Shown here in pieces: positions 1 to 8,107 of a stretch of 64,000 nucleotides of DNA. The first letter of the stretch is position 1, and each line of letters starts with the position of its first letter. This DNA is from CAKZNE01 sp002695025 (lineage in GTDB: Bacteria; Bacteroidota; Bacteroidia; Flavobacteriales; Schleiferiaceae). The notes beneath the pieces are model-generated. The model saw only the letters and a list, made by a program, of their open reading frames with translations, ran no database searches and was not told the DNA's origin. A program made the position numbers and the translations under genes. The DNA lies in contig CAJWML010000001.1 in assembly GCA_913043285.1 (NCBI GenBank), positions 434,001-498,000 on the forward strand. Direction: 5' to 3'.

Positions 1-1166
1 AATGGAATGCTGCCAATGCCGCCTGGGAGGCGCCATCGGCCCTCACCGATGTAGCTGCCAACGGCGAGGGTTACGCCATTTATGCCGGAACCAACGCCTA
101 CGGCACTTTCCTGATGAACAGCAGTGGTGTATCCGAACTGGACGGAACCGTAGCCAATGGCGATATTGCCGTAGCACTGGCTTATAATAACGGTCAATCC
201 GCCACAGTAGGTTTTGTGGGCGGCACTTCACAGGGAGCCACCGAAGGCTGGAACCTTCTGGCCAATCCCTATCCTTCGCAGTACAATTGGGACGGGCAGG
301 CTTTCCCTTCCGGCACCAATGATGCCTTATACATCAGCAAGGGAGGAACCTATGCCTCCTACGTGAGTGGCGTGGGCACCAACGGAGGCACCCAATATCT
401 CGCTCCCTTCCAGGCATTTTGGGTACAAACCACCAATGCCTCTCCCGGCAATTTTACCTTTGAGCAGGATCAAAGAGTAACGGCTCCCTCCACCAACCTT
501 ATGAAAACCTCTCCGGTTGACGGAGTTTGGCTAAAGGTTTCCGGCCCTGCCGTTACCGATGAACTTTTTATCGGGTTTGACCAACAGGCTACCCTTGGTT
601 TTGATGCACACCTGGACGCACATAAGCTACTGAATAAAGAAGCTCCGAACCTTAGCACTAAACTAAATGGTGATTTTTACGCCATCTGCCGGGTAGCTCC
701 CCATGGACTTTCTTCTTTCCCGCTCGCCTTAGACGATGTTGCGGATGGCCAGCCCTGTTCCTTTAAGCTGGATGCCGGCCAATTGAATGCTTATACCGCA
801 GTAAGCCTGGAAGACAAAATGCTTAACGTAGTGCATGATCTGAAAGCTTCGGATTACCATTTTACCCAGAACAACGCTTACGGACCTGATCGGTTTGTAT
901 TGCACTTTTCTGCTTCGAATATAATTACTGAAGAGTTCCCGGTAGCACAAAACTGGTACGCCTACACCTCTGAAGAAGGCATTGTGGTACAGCTGGGAGA
1001 CCTGAAAGATGCCCTGGTACAAGTGTATGACCTGGGTGGCCGCCTCCTTTTTAAACTGGAGCACCAGGAAGGGGTTGTCCGCATACCAGGCAATCCAACA
1101 AGCCAGTTCTACGTGATCAAGGTCAATTCTTCACTGGCTTCAGGAACTCAGAAAATCATCCGCTAA
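1..1166 (+). CDS. T9SS-sorted secreted surface protein, 5' end outside window
   Basis: The reading frame is open from base 3, so the start lies upstream of the window. The visible ~387 residues are the C-terminal part of a cell-surface or secreted protein. The last ~80 residues look like a T9SS sorting domain: VQVYDLGGRLL, then a short beta-rich stretch ending in QKIIR. The body aligns by eye along its whole length with the C-terminal half of the 802-residue protein at 3452-5860, sharing blocks such as ATEGWNL.ANPY and APFQAF. The two are therefore tandem paralogs. A small exported protein follows 19 bases downstream, exactly as in the second copy. No catalytic motif was recognised; an adhesin or structural surface role is a guess. 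Confidence 0.8.
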   Translation, partial: WNAANAAWEAPSALTDVAANGEGYAIYAGTNAYGTFLMNSSGVSELDGTVANGDIAVALAYNNGQSATVGFVGGTSQGATEGWNLLANPYPSQYNWDGQAFPSGTNDALYISKGGTYASYVSGVGTNGGTQYLAPFQAFWVQTTNASPGNFTFEQDQRVTAPSTNLMKTSPVDGVWLKVSGPAVTDELFIGFDQQATLGFDAHLDAHKLLNKEAPNLSTKLNGDFYAICRVAPHGLSSFPLALDDVADGQPCSFKLDAGQLNAYTAVSLEDKMLNVVHDLKASDYHFTQNNAYGPDRFVLHFSASNIITEEFPVAQNWYAYTSEEGIVVQLGDLKDALVQVYDLGGRLLFKLEHQEGVVRIPGNPTSQFYVIKVNSSLASGTQKIIR

Positions 1167-1185
1167 CCTTTGAGAAAACACTGCT

Positions 1186-1374
1186 ATGAGATCGGTACTA
1201 AAATATCCGCTTACCCTTACCCTCCTGATTATCCTAACACTTCCGGCCTTAGGGCAACCTGAAGACCCGGAGGCCCCAACCCCCTTTGGCTTTGTTGAAT
1301 TGCTGATTGGGGCCGGGGCTTTATACGGTGGGCGAAAAGTCCATCAAAGCTCCAGGCGAAAGCAAGCTCCTTGA
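1186..1374 (+). CDS. small exported protein, PEDPxAPTPFGF family, copy 1
   Basis: This 62-residue protein has an N-terminal signal peptide (basic start, hydrophobic core, cleavage likely after LPALGQ). It continues with PEDPEAPTPFGF, a short hydrophobic and glycine-rich stretch (LLIGAGALYGG) and a basic tail. The plan resembles the tiny exported Bacteroidota proteins with a proline/aspartate-rich segment, a hydrophobic segment and basic residues, some annotated as PID-CTERM; I am not certain it belongs to that family. It lies 19 bases after a T9SS cargo gene and has a near-identical twin at 5878-6060 in the same position after the paralogous cargo. A terminator follows, so cargo and small protein are probably one transcript. 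Function unknown. Confidence 0.8.
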   Translation: MRSVLKYPLTLTLLIILTLPALGQPEDPEAPTPFGFVELLIGAGALYGGRKVHQSSRRKQAP

Positions 1375-1417
1375 CAAGCCCAAAAAAACGGGATATTCCA
1401 AAACACGAGAATTAAAA

Positions 1418-1441
1418 GGCCACCTGCGGTGGTCTTTTTTT
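1418..1441 (+). terminator. Rho-independent terminator
   Basis: A seven-pair stem, GGCCACC with GGTGGTC (one G-U pair), and a 3-base loop are followed directly by a run of seven T. It closes the first cargo/small-protein pair. Confidence 0.8.
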
Positions 1442-1466
1442 ATGTGATCCATTTTGATCCGTTTGT

Positions 1467-1474
1467 TATGTTTG
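1467..1474 (+). promoter_or_regulatory. Bacteroidota -7 promoter box (TATGTTTG)
   Basis: TATGTTTG matches the Bacteroidota sigma-A -7 consensus TAnnTTTG exactly. The -33 region is weak (TGTG about 20 bases upstream). Transcription would start near 1478, about 13 bases before the ATG at 1491. A purine-rich GGGGGAGGG lies 7-15 bases before that ATG, unusual in a genome where most genes show no Shine-Dalgarno sequence. Confidence 0.55.
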
Positions 1475-1490
1475 TGGGGGAGGGATTAGT

Positions 1491-3299
1491 ATGGAAAACG
1501 TATTTAAAGCAGGGCATTCTGCACTGGCAATAATGTTCTTTGGGCTATTGCTATGGGTATCATCAACTGCCCGGGCGCAAGCATCGAAAAGCTCTGCCGC
1601 TAGTGACTTTTTGGAAAAACCGGTGAGCTTTGAAAGTATTGATGAGCTTCTCAATGAGGTTCTTTTATGGCCGCAATCCGGCTCATTGGATCAGAAAGTA
1701 GAAAACACCCTCCCTAAACTCCTTAAACGGGCCTCTAAAATTGATTCAGCGGTCTTGAGGGCCTATTTTTACGAAGCCATGACAGTGGCTTATTACCAGG
1801 CTCTGGGAAACCTGGAAGGCGCCCACGAAATGATACTCCTGGAGATTGAAGCACTTAGAGAATTTTCAGCACCAGTAGATGAACTGGCGCCCGCCTATAG
1901 CCGCCTCATGTTCATCCTTATGGATCTTAATAGATCGGCTGAGGCCTATGAAGTAAGCCTCAGCTTAAAAGATCAGTTACCGGAAATTCAGGATAATTAT
2001 GTAAAAAGCTTCGTGCATCGTCAGCTATGCGCTTTTTACCAGCGCATACGAGACCTTGAAAATGCTGCTAAAGCATGCAGGGAAGCCATAGAATACAATG
2101 AGTCAGAAGGTATAACCCCCATGATGGGTGGCCTGTATGAAACCCTGGCTCTGGTAGCCTCTGCCAAAGATGCTACTACTCCTGACTCTATTCTCCGCTT
2201 ACGAAGGCAGGCTATCCGTTACGACCTGATGAATGGCGACAGCCTTGATCTCAGAGTCGTGTACCGCAATATGGCCCTCACCTTCGAAAAAACGGGTCAA
2301 CCCGATAGTGTGGAATACTACTTCCAAAAAACTTTTGATATCTACGATCGCCACCCCTACTTCCTGGGATGGGTAAAGGATCAAACGTCCTATGGCTCCT
2401 TCCAGCTTAAGCAGGGAAACACCACACAGGTAAAGCACATCATTGACACGGTAAAAAGCGTAGTGGACAAACACCTTTCCAAACATCTCAACAGCCAGTT
2501 TTCACTGGCTGCTTTACAGGCATACTATTATGCCTATACCGGAGAGTATGATCTTTTTGTCCAGGCCGATACCCGTGCAGACTCGCTCCGTACAGAGGAA
2601 CAGGAAGAACGTGAGGTAGAGGCCCGTGAAGAAATGATGGCCCGCTATGAGTCGGAAAAGAAAGAGGCCGAGAACCAGTTGCTGAAGGACCGACATAAAG
2701 CCCGCACCCGCGACATCTGGTTCCTGGCTGTTCTCTGCTCGCTTCTGTTCTTCCTCTTATTGCTCCTTTTCCAGAAAAGAGGAAAAGACAAGAAGATCCA
2801 CCAGCAAAAAATGCAACTGGCCGGGATGGAAGCCGAAGCCATTAAAAGCCGTATGGACAGGCTCAAATCAGACCTGGAGGAAAAAGTTAAGCAGGTAATG
2901 GTACAACAGGCTAACAATGCCGAGCTTAAAGAGCTTATTGAAGAATTACAGGCTACCTCCAGCTCTTTGATCGTCAAAAAGAAGGCTTCCCAAATGAAGC
3001 GGCACATCAACCTGCGCATTGAGCAGGATACTCTCTCCGAGGTAGAGGATAAAATGGAACAGCTTTACCCAGGCTTGTATGGGTATTTAAAAGAAACCAT
3101 TGGCGCTTCCAGGCGGAATGAGATCCTGTCCACCGCCATGTACTTTATGGGTTACGAAACGCGTGACATTTCCGCCTTACTGCAACGCACCGAAAAAGCC
3201 GTTCGCAGCATGCGGTACCGGGTTCGTAAAAAGCTGGATCTTGCCGATACCGATGACCTGCTTGAGTTCCTGCAACACAAGCAAGATGAGCTTAATTAA
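1491..3299 (+). CDS. membrane-anchored TPR protein with C-terminal HTH domain
   Basis: The 602-residue protein has a signal sequence (residues 1-30), a helical TPR-like region (~50-390), one transmembrane helix (~408-426), a charged coiled coil (~430-500) and a C-terminal HTH of the LuxR/sigma-region-4 type (~545-595, around YETRDISALLQRTEKAVRSM). Bacteroidota carry many such proteins, with the sensor part in the periplasm and the HTH in the cytoplasm; they are thought to act as one-component membrane-bound regulators, usually with unknown signals. It stands alone behind its own -7 box and sits 152 bases upstream of the T9SS cargo at 3452, which suggests that cargo as a target. A second protein of the same design is at 8108-9808. 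No kinase or phosphoacceptor domain is present. Confidence 0.8.
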   Translation: MENVFKAGHSALAIMFFGLLLWVSSTARAQASKSSAASDFLEKPVSFESIDELLNEVLLWPQSGSLDQKVENTLPKLLKRASKIDSAVLRAYFYEAMTVAYYQALGNLEGAHEMILLEIEALREFSAPVDELAPAYSRLMFILMDLNRSAEAYEVSLSLKDQLPEIQDNYVKSFVHRQLCAFYQRIRDLENAAKACREAIEYNESEGITPMMGGLYETLALVASAKDATTPDSILRLRRQAIRYDLMNGDSLDLRVVYRNMALTFEKTGQPDSVEYYFQKTFDIYDRHPYFLGWVKDQTSYGSFQLKQGNTTQVKHIIDTVKSVVDKHLSKHLNSQFSLAALQAYYYAYTGEYDLFVQADTRADSLRTEEQEEREVEAREEMMARYESEKKEAENQLLKDRHKARTRDIWFLAVLCSLLFFLLLLLFQKRGKDKKIHQQKMQLAGMEAEAIKSRMDRLKSDLEEKVKQVMVQQANNAELKELIEELQATSSSLIVKKKASQMKRHINLRIEQDTLSEVEDKMEQLYPGLYGYLKETIGASRRNEILSTAMYFMGYETRDISALLQRTEKAVRSMRYRVRKKLDLADTDDLLEFLQHKQDELN

Positions 3300-3451
3300 G
3301 CCCAAGACTTCAATGGTTCAGCTTAGGCCCAACATCCTGTAAGACCCTCATTTTAAATCACTTATTTTTTTGAGGCCCATTTGAGGCATGGTGATTCTTG
3401 GTCATACCGTAGCGTCAAACCTTTCTTTGACATCGTTAAACCCGAACATCC

Positions 3452-5860
3452 ATGAATAAGAATCTGCTGTTTCTTCTATCGCTTACCTTCTCTTTTATCG
3501 GCTCCTACACCAAGGCTCAGAGCACCATATTTTCTGAAGATTTTGAAAGCTGCGGACATGGCACTCGTTATACGGAGGTTAATTCCCATTCAGACGGGGG
3601 AAGTGATTATTTCGTCCGTACCGATGGCTCTTCGGGAAACACCACTGTTAACTGTGTATCCACCTCTACCACCGGTCTCAGCGCCTTTTTGGGAATGTCC
3701 AACAGCTTCTATTATGTGGGAGAAGACATTGATGACAGCAACCTCTTGCCAGATTCCGGTTACGTAATGTTTGATGACATTGATATAAGTGGGTTCACAA
3801 ACCTGGAGATCAGTGGGCTTTTTGCCCTGGTAACCAACGGTTGCGACAATGATCAATATATGAAAGTATCCGTGGATATTGATAATTCAGGAACCTTCAC
3901 TCTGATAGGAGCGTTCCGTACTGTTGGAGGAGGCAATGCTGTAAATGTTTCCCAGGACACAGACCTGGATGGAGCGGGTGATGGCACAGTTCTCAGTTCA
4001 ACCTTTCAGAATTTCACCTTTAACGTAATTGGCACAGGTTCCTTAATAGATATAAGGGTAATGGTGCGTACCAATACCGGGGCCGATGAGTTTGCCTTTG
4101 ACAATATTTCGTTGAAAGGTACTTCAGCCACCACAACCTGGACCGGCTCCTGGAGCAACGGAATTCCGAATGCCAATATGGATGTTGTAATAGCGGAGAA
4201 TATTTCTGTCAGTTCTTTTACTTGCCGTAACCTCACCATTAATGCCAGTAAGGTACTCTTACTTGGATCCGGGCAAACAGTAACCGTTACCGGCACTTCC
4301 ATAACCAACAATGGCTTTGGTTTGATTGCCGTGGATGCAGCGGGCCGACTGAACCTTGATAATAATGGAAACACCATTACCTTATCCGGAAATATCTCAG
4401 GCGGTTTCAGGGGGATCGTAGAAATTCAGGGAACTACAACCTTTGCAACCAATGGTCTGATCACAATATCTGCTCCTTCAGCAAGCTCCTTTGGGCAGGT
4501 AACCGGCACCGGAACTGTTAATGGTAACATTTCTATGCAGGCTTTCCTGGATGCCTCAACCGGACGGTACTTTTACCTGGGCTCACCCTTTACAAATGCC
4601 GTACTCTCAGATTTCAAAGAGTCCGGAGCCATCATGGTATCGTCTAGCTCCTCACAAGGTACCGCTTGGGAGTGGGACGCTGCTAACGCGGAATGGGATC
4701 CTGCCGGAGGTGGTAACCTGGCCAATGTAGCTACCCGCGGAAGAGGCTATGCCATGTATGCCGGTATGAACGGCAGCTACGGCCCTTTCCTGATTGATGA
4801 CGGGGACCGTACCGGAACCGTGAGTATTTCAGGCACTATTTCCAATGATGCCACTGTAAACGTAGGTTTAAGTTACAACGATGGACAAGCCGCAGGAGTA
4901 AGCTTTGTAGGGGGAAGCGGGGTTTCGGCTACCGAAGGCTGGAACCTGGTGGCTAACCCTTATGCGGCTATATACGATTGGGAGGGACAGGCCATTCCAG
5001 CGGACATGAGCTCGGCTATTTATCGCTTTAACGGCACCAACTATTCAGCTTATACCAAGGGAGCCGGTTCGGCTTCACGCTACATTGCCCCCTTCCAGGC
5101 GTTCTTTGTTCAGCTCACCGCCAATAATCCCACTAACCTGGTCTTTGACCGTGACAATCGGGCACCTACTCAACCAGCTACACGTTCCAAAACTGCTGCT
5201 TATAGCATAGATGGTGCAGACCTTCACATTGAGGGTATGGGCGGTAATGTATACGATGATCTGTTTGTAGGTTTTGAAACCAATAGCACTTCCGGTTTTG
5301 ACAATGACTGGGATGCACGAAAACTTTTGAATAAGGGAATTACGCCCAACCTGTATGTACAGTTCGGGCCTGAGGCCTATTCAGTGTGCCGTGTGCCATT
5401 TACGGGACCGCGATCATTCCCCTTGAAGTTGGATTATGTTCAGGATGGGGATGTGATGTCCATCAGCGCAGACCTCTCCAGCTTGAGTTCTTTTGGTAAA
5501 CTTACCTTGGAGGACCGTAAACGTAATGTGATGCATGACCTTTCCACAGATTACACTTTTACCCAGGATAATGGCTTTGGGCCGGATCGTTTCATACTAC
5601 ATTTCAGCCAGCCTTCCATTGGCATTGAGGAGCCGAAGGAGCCTACTATGGTGTACGGTTATGCCGATGATAACGGCCTGAATGTGGAACTGGGTATTTT
5701 ACACGATGCCACGGTAGAAGTGTACAACCTGGCAGGGCAATTGATTGAAAGGGGAACCAGTCTCAACGGTAAGGCCACCTTCCCTATTGAGAAAAACGGG
5801 CTTTATCTCCTTAAGGTTACAGCAAAGGATTTCTCCCAATCCCTTAAAGTTATCCGATAA
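3452..5860 (+). CDS. T9SS-sorted secreted surface protein, full-length paralog
   Basis: This 802-residue protein has a signal peptide (residues 1-22, ending TKAQ), a beta-rich N-terminal region with an acidic calcium-site-like stretch around DTDLDGAGDGT (~170-180), a repetitive beta-strand middle, and a C-terminal T9SS sorting domain (VEVYNLAGQLI ... SLKVIR). It should cross the outer membrane through T9SS after Sec export. The C-terminal ~400 residues are homologous to the truncated gene at 1-1166. The small exported protein at 5878 starts 17 bases after its stop. No enzymatic motif was found. A surface adhesin or matrix protein is plausible but unproven. Confidence 0.85.
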   Translation: MNKNLLFLLSLTFSFIGSYTKAQSTIFSEDFESCGHGTRYTEVNSHSDGGSDYFVRTDGSSGNTTVNCVSTSTTGLSAFLGMSNSFYYVGEDIDDSNLLPDSGYVMFDDIDISGFTNLEISGLFALVTNGCDNDQYMKVSVDIDNSGTFTLIGAFRTVGGGNAVNVSQDTDLDGAGDGTVLSSTFQNFTFNVIGTGSLIDIRVMVRTNTGADEFAFDNISLKGTSATTTWTGSWSNGIPNANMDVVIAENISVSSFTCRNLTINASKVLLLGSGQTVTVTGTSITNNGFGLIAVDAAGRLNLDNNGNTITLSGNISGGFRGIVEIQGTTTFATNGLITISAPSASSFGQVTGTGTVNGNISMQAFLDASTGRYFYLGSPFTNAVLSDFKESGAIMVSSSSSQGTAWEWDAANAEWDPAGGGNLANVATRGRGYAMYAGMNGSYGPFLIDDGDRTGTVSISGTISNDATVNVGLSYNDGQAAGVSFVGGSGVSATEGWNLVANPYAAIYDWEGQAIPADMSSAIYRFNGTNYSAYTKGAGSASRYIAPFQAFFVQLTANNPTNLVFDRDNRAPTQPATRSKTAAYSIDGADLHIEGMGGNVYDDLFVGFETNSTSGFDNDWDARKLLNKGITPNLYVQFGPEAYSVCRVPFTGPRSFPLKLDYVQDGDVMSISADLSSLSSFGKLTLEDRKRNVMHDLSTDYTFTQDNGFGPDRFILHFSQPSIGIEEPKEPTMVYGYADDNGLNVELGILHDATVEVYNLAGQLIERGTSLNGKATFPIEKNGLYLLKVTAKDFSQSLKVIR

Positions 5861-5877
5861 CCCCTAAACGCTTGATT

Positions 5878-6060
5878 ATGAAAAATTTCACAAAATACAC
5901 GCTTACCCTTGCCCTCCTGATTATATTAACATTACCGGCCTTCAGCCAACCCGAAGATCCGGATGCCCCAACCCCCTTCGGCTTTGTTGAATTGCTGATT
6001 GGGGCCGGGGCACTGTACGGTGGAAAGAAAATGTATAACCAAAAGAAAACGCGGGAGTAA
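5878..6060 (+). CDS. small exported protein, PEDPxAPTPFGF family, copy 2
   Basis: This 60-residue protein has a signal peptide (MKNFTKYTLTLALLIIL... ending AFSQ), then PEDPDAPTPFGF, a hydrophobic and glycine-rich stretch, and the basic tail KKMYNQKKTRE. The ATG at 5878 is preferred over an in-frame TTG at 5872. The central ~60 bases are almost identical to copy 1 at 1186-1374, with most changes at third codon positions, while the neighbouring large cargo genes have diverged much more. This suggests strong constraint or gene conversion. A terminator follows directly. The mature peptide would be only ~37 residues; it may be a partner or anchor of the adjacent T9SS cargo. Confidence 0.8.
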   Translation: MKNFTKYTLTLALLIILTLPAFSQPEDPDAPTPFGFVELLIGAGALYGGKKMYNQKKTRE

Positions 6061-6082
6061 AACCTGTGACCCCTGATAACTT

Positions 6083-6120
6083 AAATCCCGGTAAACTTCA
6101 AATCTGCCGGGATTTTATTT
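6083..6120 (+). terminator. Rho-independent terminator
   Basis: AAATCCCGG and CCGGGATTT form a nine-pair stem with a 15-base loop, followed by TTATTTT. It closes the second cargo/small-protein unit. Confidence 0.7.
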
Positions 6121-6485
6121 TAGCGCCCCTGCCTTACAGCTGAAATACGGCTCCACGCTTCTCACCGCAAGGCATGCGTAGTTTATTGTTTACCAGCTCA
6201 GGAATAACACGTGGTTTCGCACTTTCCCTATAAGTCGTTTTTCCAAAACCGGATCAACACTCTAACGGACGGATAGGACTGCACAAACGCTTTATCTTCC
6301 TCCAGACCTTTAGGAAGGTCGGTCTTCCGAAAAATATGCTTTTAGGGGAGAGACCAATAATGGAGAAGACACAAAGGGTACAGATCAATAGGTATTTCAC
6401 TACCTGTAAAATGAGTACTCCTAGGTATTCTCTTAACTACCAATTAGTAATTGATTTGTCTGCTCTTGTAGCAACAATGCGCTTT
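6121..6485. other. non-coding gap before the sialidase-like gene
   Basis: No convincing gene is present in these 365 bases. A hairpin GACCTT-TAGG-AAGGTC lies at 6305-6320 without a T tract. The frame of the next gene stays open upstream to 6336, but that extension encodes no signal peptide, so I treat it as untranslated. Confidence 0.5.
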
Positions 6486-7835
6486 ATGACAAAATCATTA
6501 CTTAAAATGGGTGCAATAGCCTTATGCATGGCATCCTCAACATATGGATTAGCTCAAAACTGGATCAAAACCGGGGCCTCACAGGCAGCCATAGGCGCCA
6601 ATGCGGCCGGGTTTGTGGCCTGTAGCCTTAATGACACCATCTATGCTTCTGCCCCCGGCAATAACGTTTACAATAATTTTGTTTACTCCACCGATAAAGG
6701 AGTAAGCTGGAGCACCTCGCACTCCATACTTGAAACAGACTATGGCAGAATTGGTCAGCTAGTAGCTGTAAACGATCGTGTATATGCCGCAGTGAAGTTG
6801 CCTTCCAATGACTATTTATACTATTACTCTATTGATAATGGTACAAACTGGGTAATGGATACCGTGGGACTCCCTCATTACTATGGCATGCCCACCGCTC
6901 AAAAAGATGCTTTCAGGCTAAAACAAATGGGGAGTAACCATATTCTTGCTTTCAATGGCTTAGGCATTACAGGAGCTTACATCAAGCAGATCGGGGATCC
7001 TGCATGGCATGAAATATTTCCAGTAACCGGCAAATCCCATCAGGATTTTACCTGGATGGGAAATACATGGTTTACCATTAAGGTATCCGGGTTAAACGAC
7101 CCTGAAAAGCTGATGAAGTCTACGGATAACGGTGCCAGCTGGAGTGCGTTAAACTTTACGGGCTTACCAGCGGGTTTTACCCCTACCTTTTTAGAAAGCA
7201 ATCACACAGATAAGCTTTACATGACCGGAGGCATTGCGGGAAAAGAGGCCAATGCTATTTATTATTCCACAGATGGTGGAAACACCTGGGCCAATACAAA
7301 CGCCTCTGCTGTGTACACGGATACCAATGCCACTGCCATGGATTTATTTGCCATTGAAGATTATGTAGTTGCCAAGTACACTTATATGAGTGGGGATTCT
7401 GTACCCAGATATCTCATTTCCTCAACCAACACTCCCAACTTTTCCTTTGGAGATCCATCAGGCTTTACCCCTACTAATCCTGCCATGTATCAATGGATTT
7501 CGGGTCCTCTGCACTTTTTTAATGCCGGAGATGCCCTTTTAGCTGTGCATTTAGATGGTATCTATTCTTCAAAGCCAGGCTTTACAGGGGGACCTGTTTC
7601 CCTTACAGATATTTCAGCGGCTTCTTTCAAATTTTACCCAAACCCTATAAGGGATCATCTTATAATAGAAAACTCCCAACCTTTTAAGTGGCGTATTATA
7701 AGCCTTGCCGGACAAGAAATGATCAACGGATATTCCGATGGTTTGCAAGACCACGCAGATCTCTCGCTGCTGCATAAAGGGGTCTATCTCTTAGTAATTA
7801 ATGATAATCAGGCCTGTAAAATCATTAAGGATTAA
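6486..7835 (+). CDS. T9SS-sorted protein with sialidase/BNR-like propeller
   Basis: The start chosen gives MTKSLLKMGAIALCMASS..., a clean signal peptide ending at GLAQ; an ATG three codons earlier is equally possible. The ~449-residue protein has repeated Asp-box-like turns (STDKGVSWS, STDNGASWS, STDGGNTWA), the mark of sialidase/VPS10-type beta-propellers. It ends in a T9SS sorting domain (FKFYPNPIRDHL ... ACKIIKD). Asp boxes alone do not imply sialidase activity, and no catalytic Arg triad or FRIP motif was seen. A secreted propeller that binds glycans or proteins is the safest reading. It is monocistronic, followed by a probable terminator. Confidence 0.8.
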   Translation: MTKSLLKMGAIALCMASSTYGLAQNWIKTGASQAAIGANAAGFVACSLNDTIYASAPGNNVYNNFVYSTDKGVSWSTSHSILETDYGRIGQLVAVNDRVYAAVKLPSNDYLYYYSIDNGTNWVMDTVGLPHYYGMPTAQKDAFRLKQMGSNHILAFNGLGITGAYIKQIGDPAWHEIFPVTGKSHQDFTWMGNTWFTIKVSGLNDPEKLMKSTDNGASWSALNFTGLPAGFTPTFLESNHTDKLYMTGGIAGKEANAIYYSTDGGNTWANTNASAVYTDTNATAMDLFAIEDYVVAKYTYMSGDSVPRYLISSTNTPNFSFGDPSGFTPTNPAMYQWISGPLHFFNAGDALLAVHLDGIYSSKPGFTGGPVSLTDISAASFKFYPNPIRDHLIIENSQPFKWRIISLAGQEMINGYSDGLQDHADLSLLHKGVYLLVINDNQACKIIKD

Positions 7836-7908
7836 CGAAATAACAATTGTTCCCCGGTAACGTCCTAAGCTAGGTTGTCTGGTTTTTGACGTTGTGGAAC
7901 GATATAAC

Positions 7909-7947
7909 AAGCTCAGGCGGCACTTGGTCCCGTTTGGGCTTTTTTTA
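7909..7947 (+). terminator. probable Rho-independent terminator
   Basis: AAGCTCA and TGGGCTT can pair (one G-U) around a GC-rich 19-base loop and are followed by a run of T. The loop is long, so confidence is moderate. Confidence 0.5.
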
Positions 7948-8093
7948 AGGGATAAGAGTGTTTATATGAGGCCAAACAAGCTTGGTCAAACCGGAAGGAT
8001 AAAGCAGAATAACCCTTACAGCTCATAGCAGCTTCCTCCTATTCCATTACAAGCCTTATACTTAGAGGCAGAGTATCTTTTTTAGGCAAATAC

Positions 8094-8101
8094 TATATTC
8101 G
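8094..8101 (+). promoter_or_regulatory. -7-like promoter box (TATATTCG)
   Basis: TATATTCG fits TAnnTTTG with one T-to-C change. It lies 6 bases before the ATG at 8108, so the predicted transcript would have almost no 5' leader. No clear -33 TTTG was found. Confidence 0.35.
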
Positions 8102-8107
8102 TGCAAC

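Noticed and set aside
6486..7835. Active sialidase
   Set aside because: Asp-box turns are present, but no catalytic Arg triad or FRIP motif was found, so only a propeller call is made.
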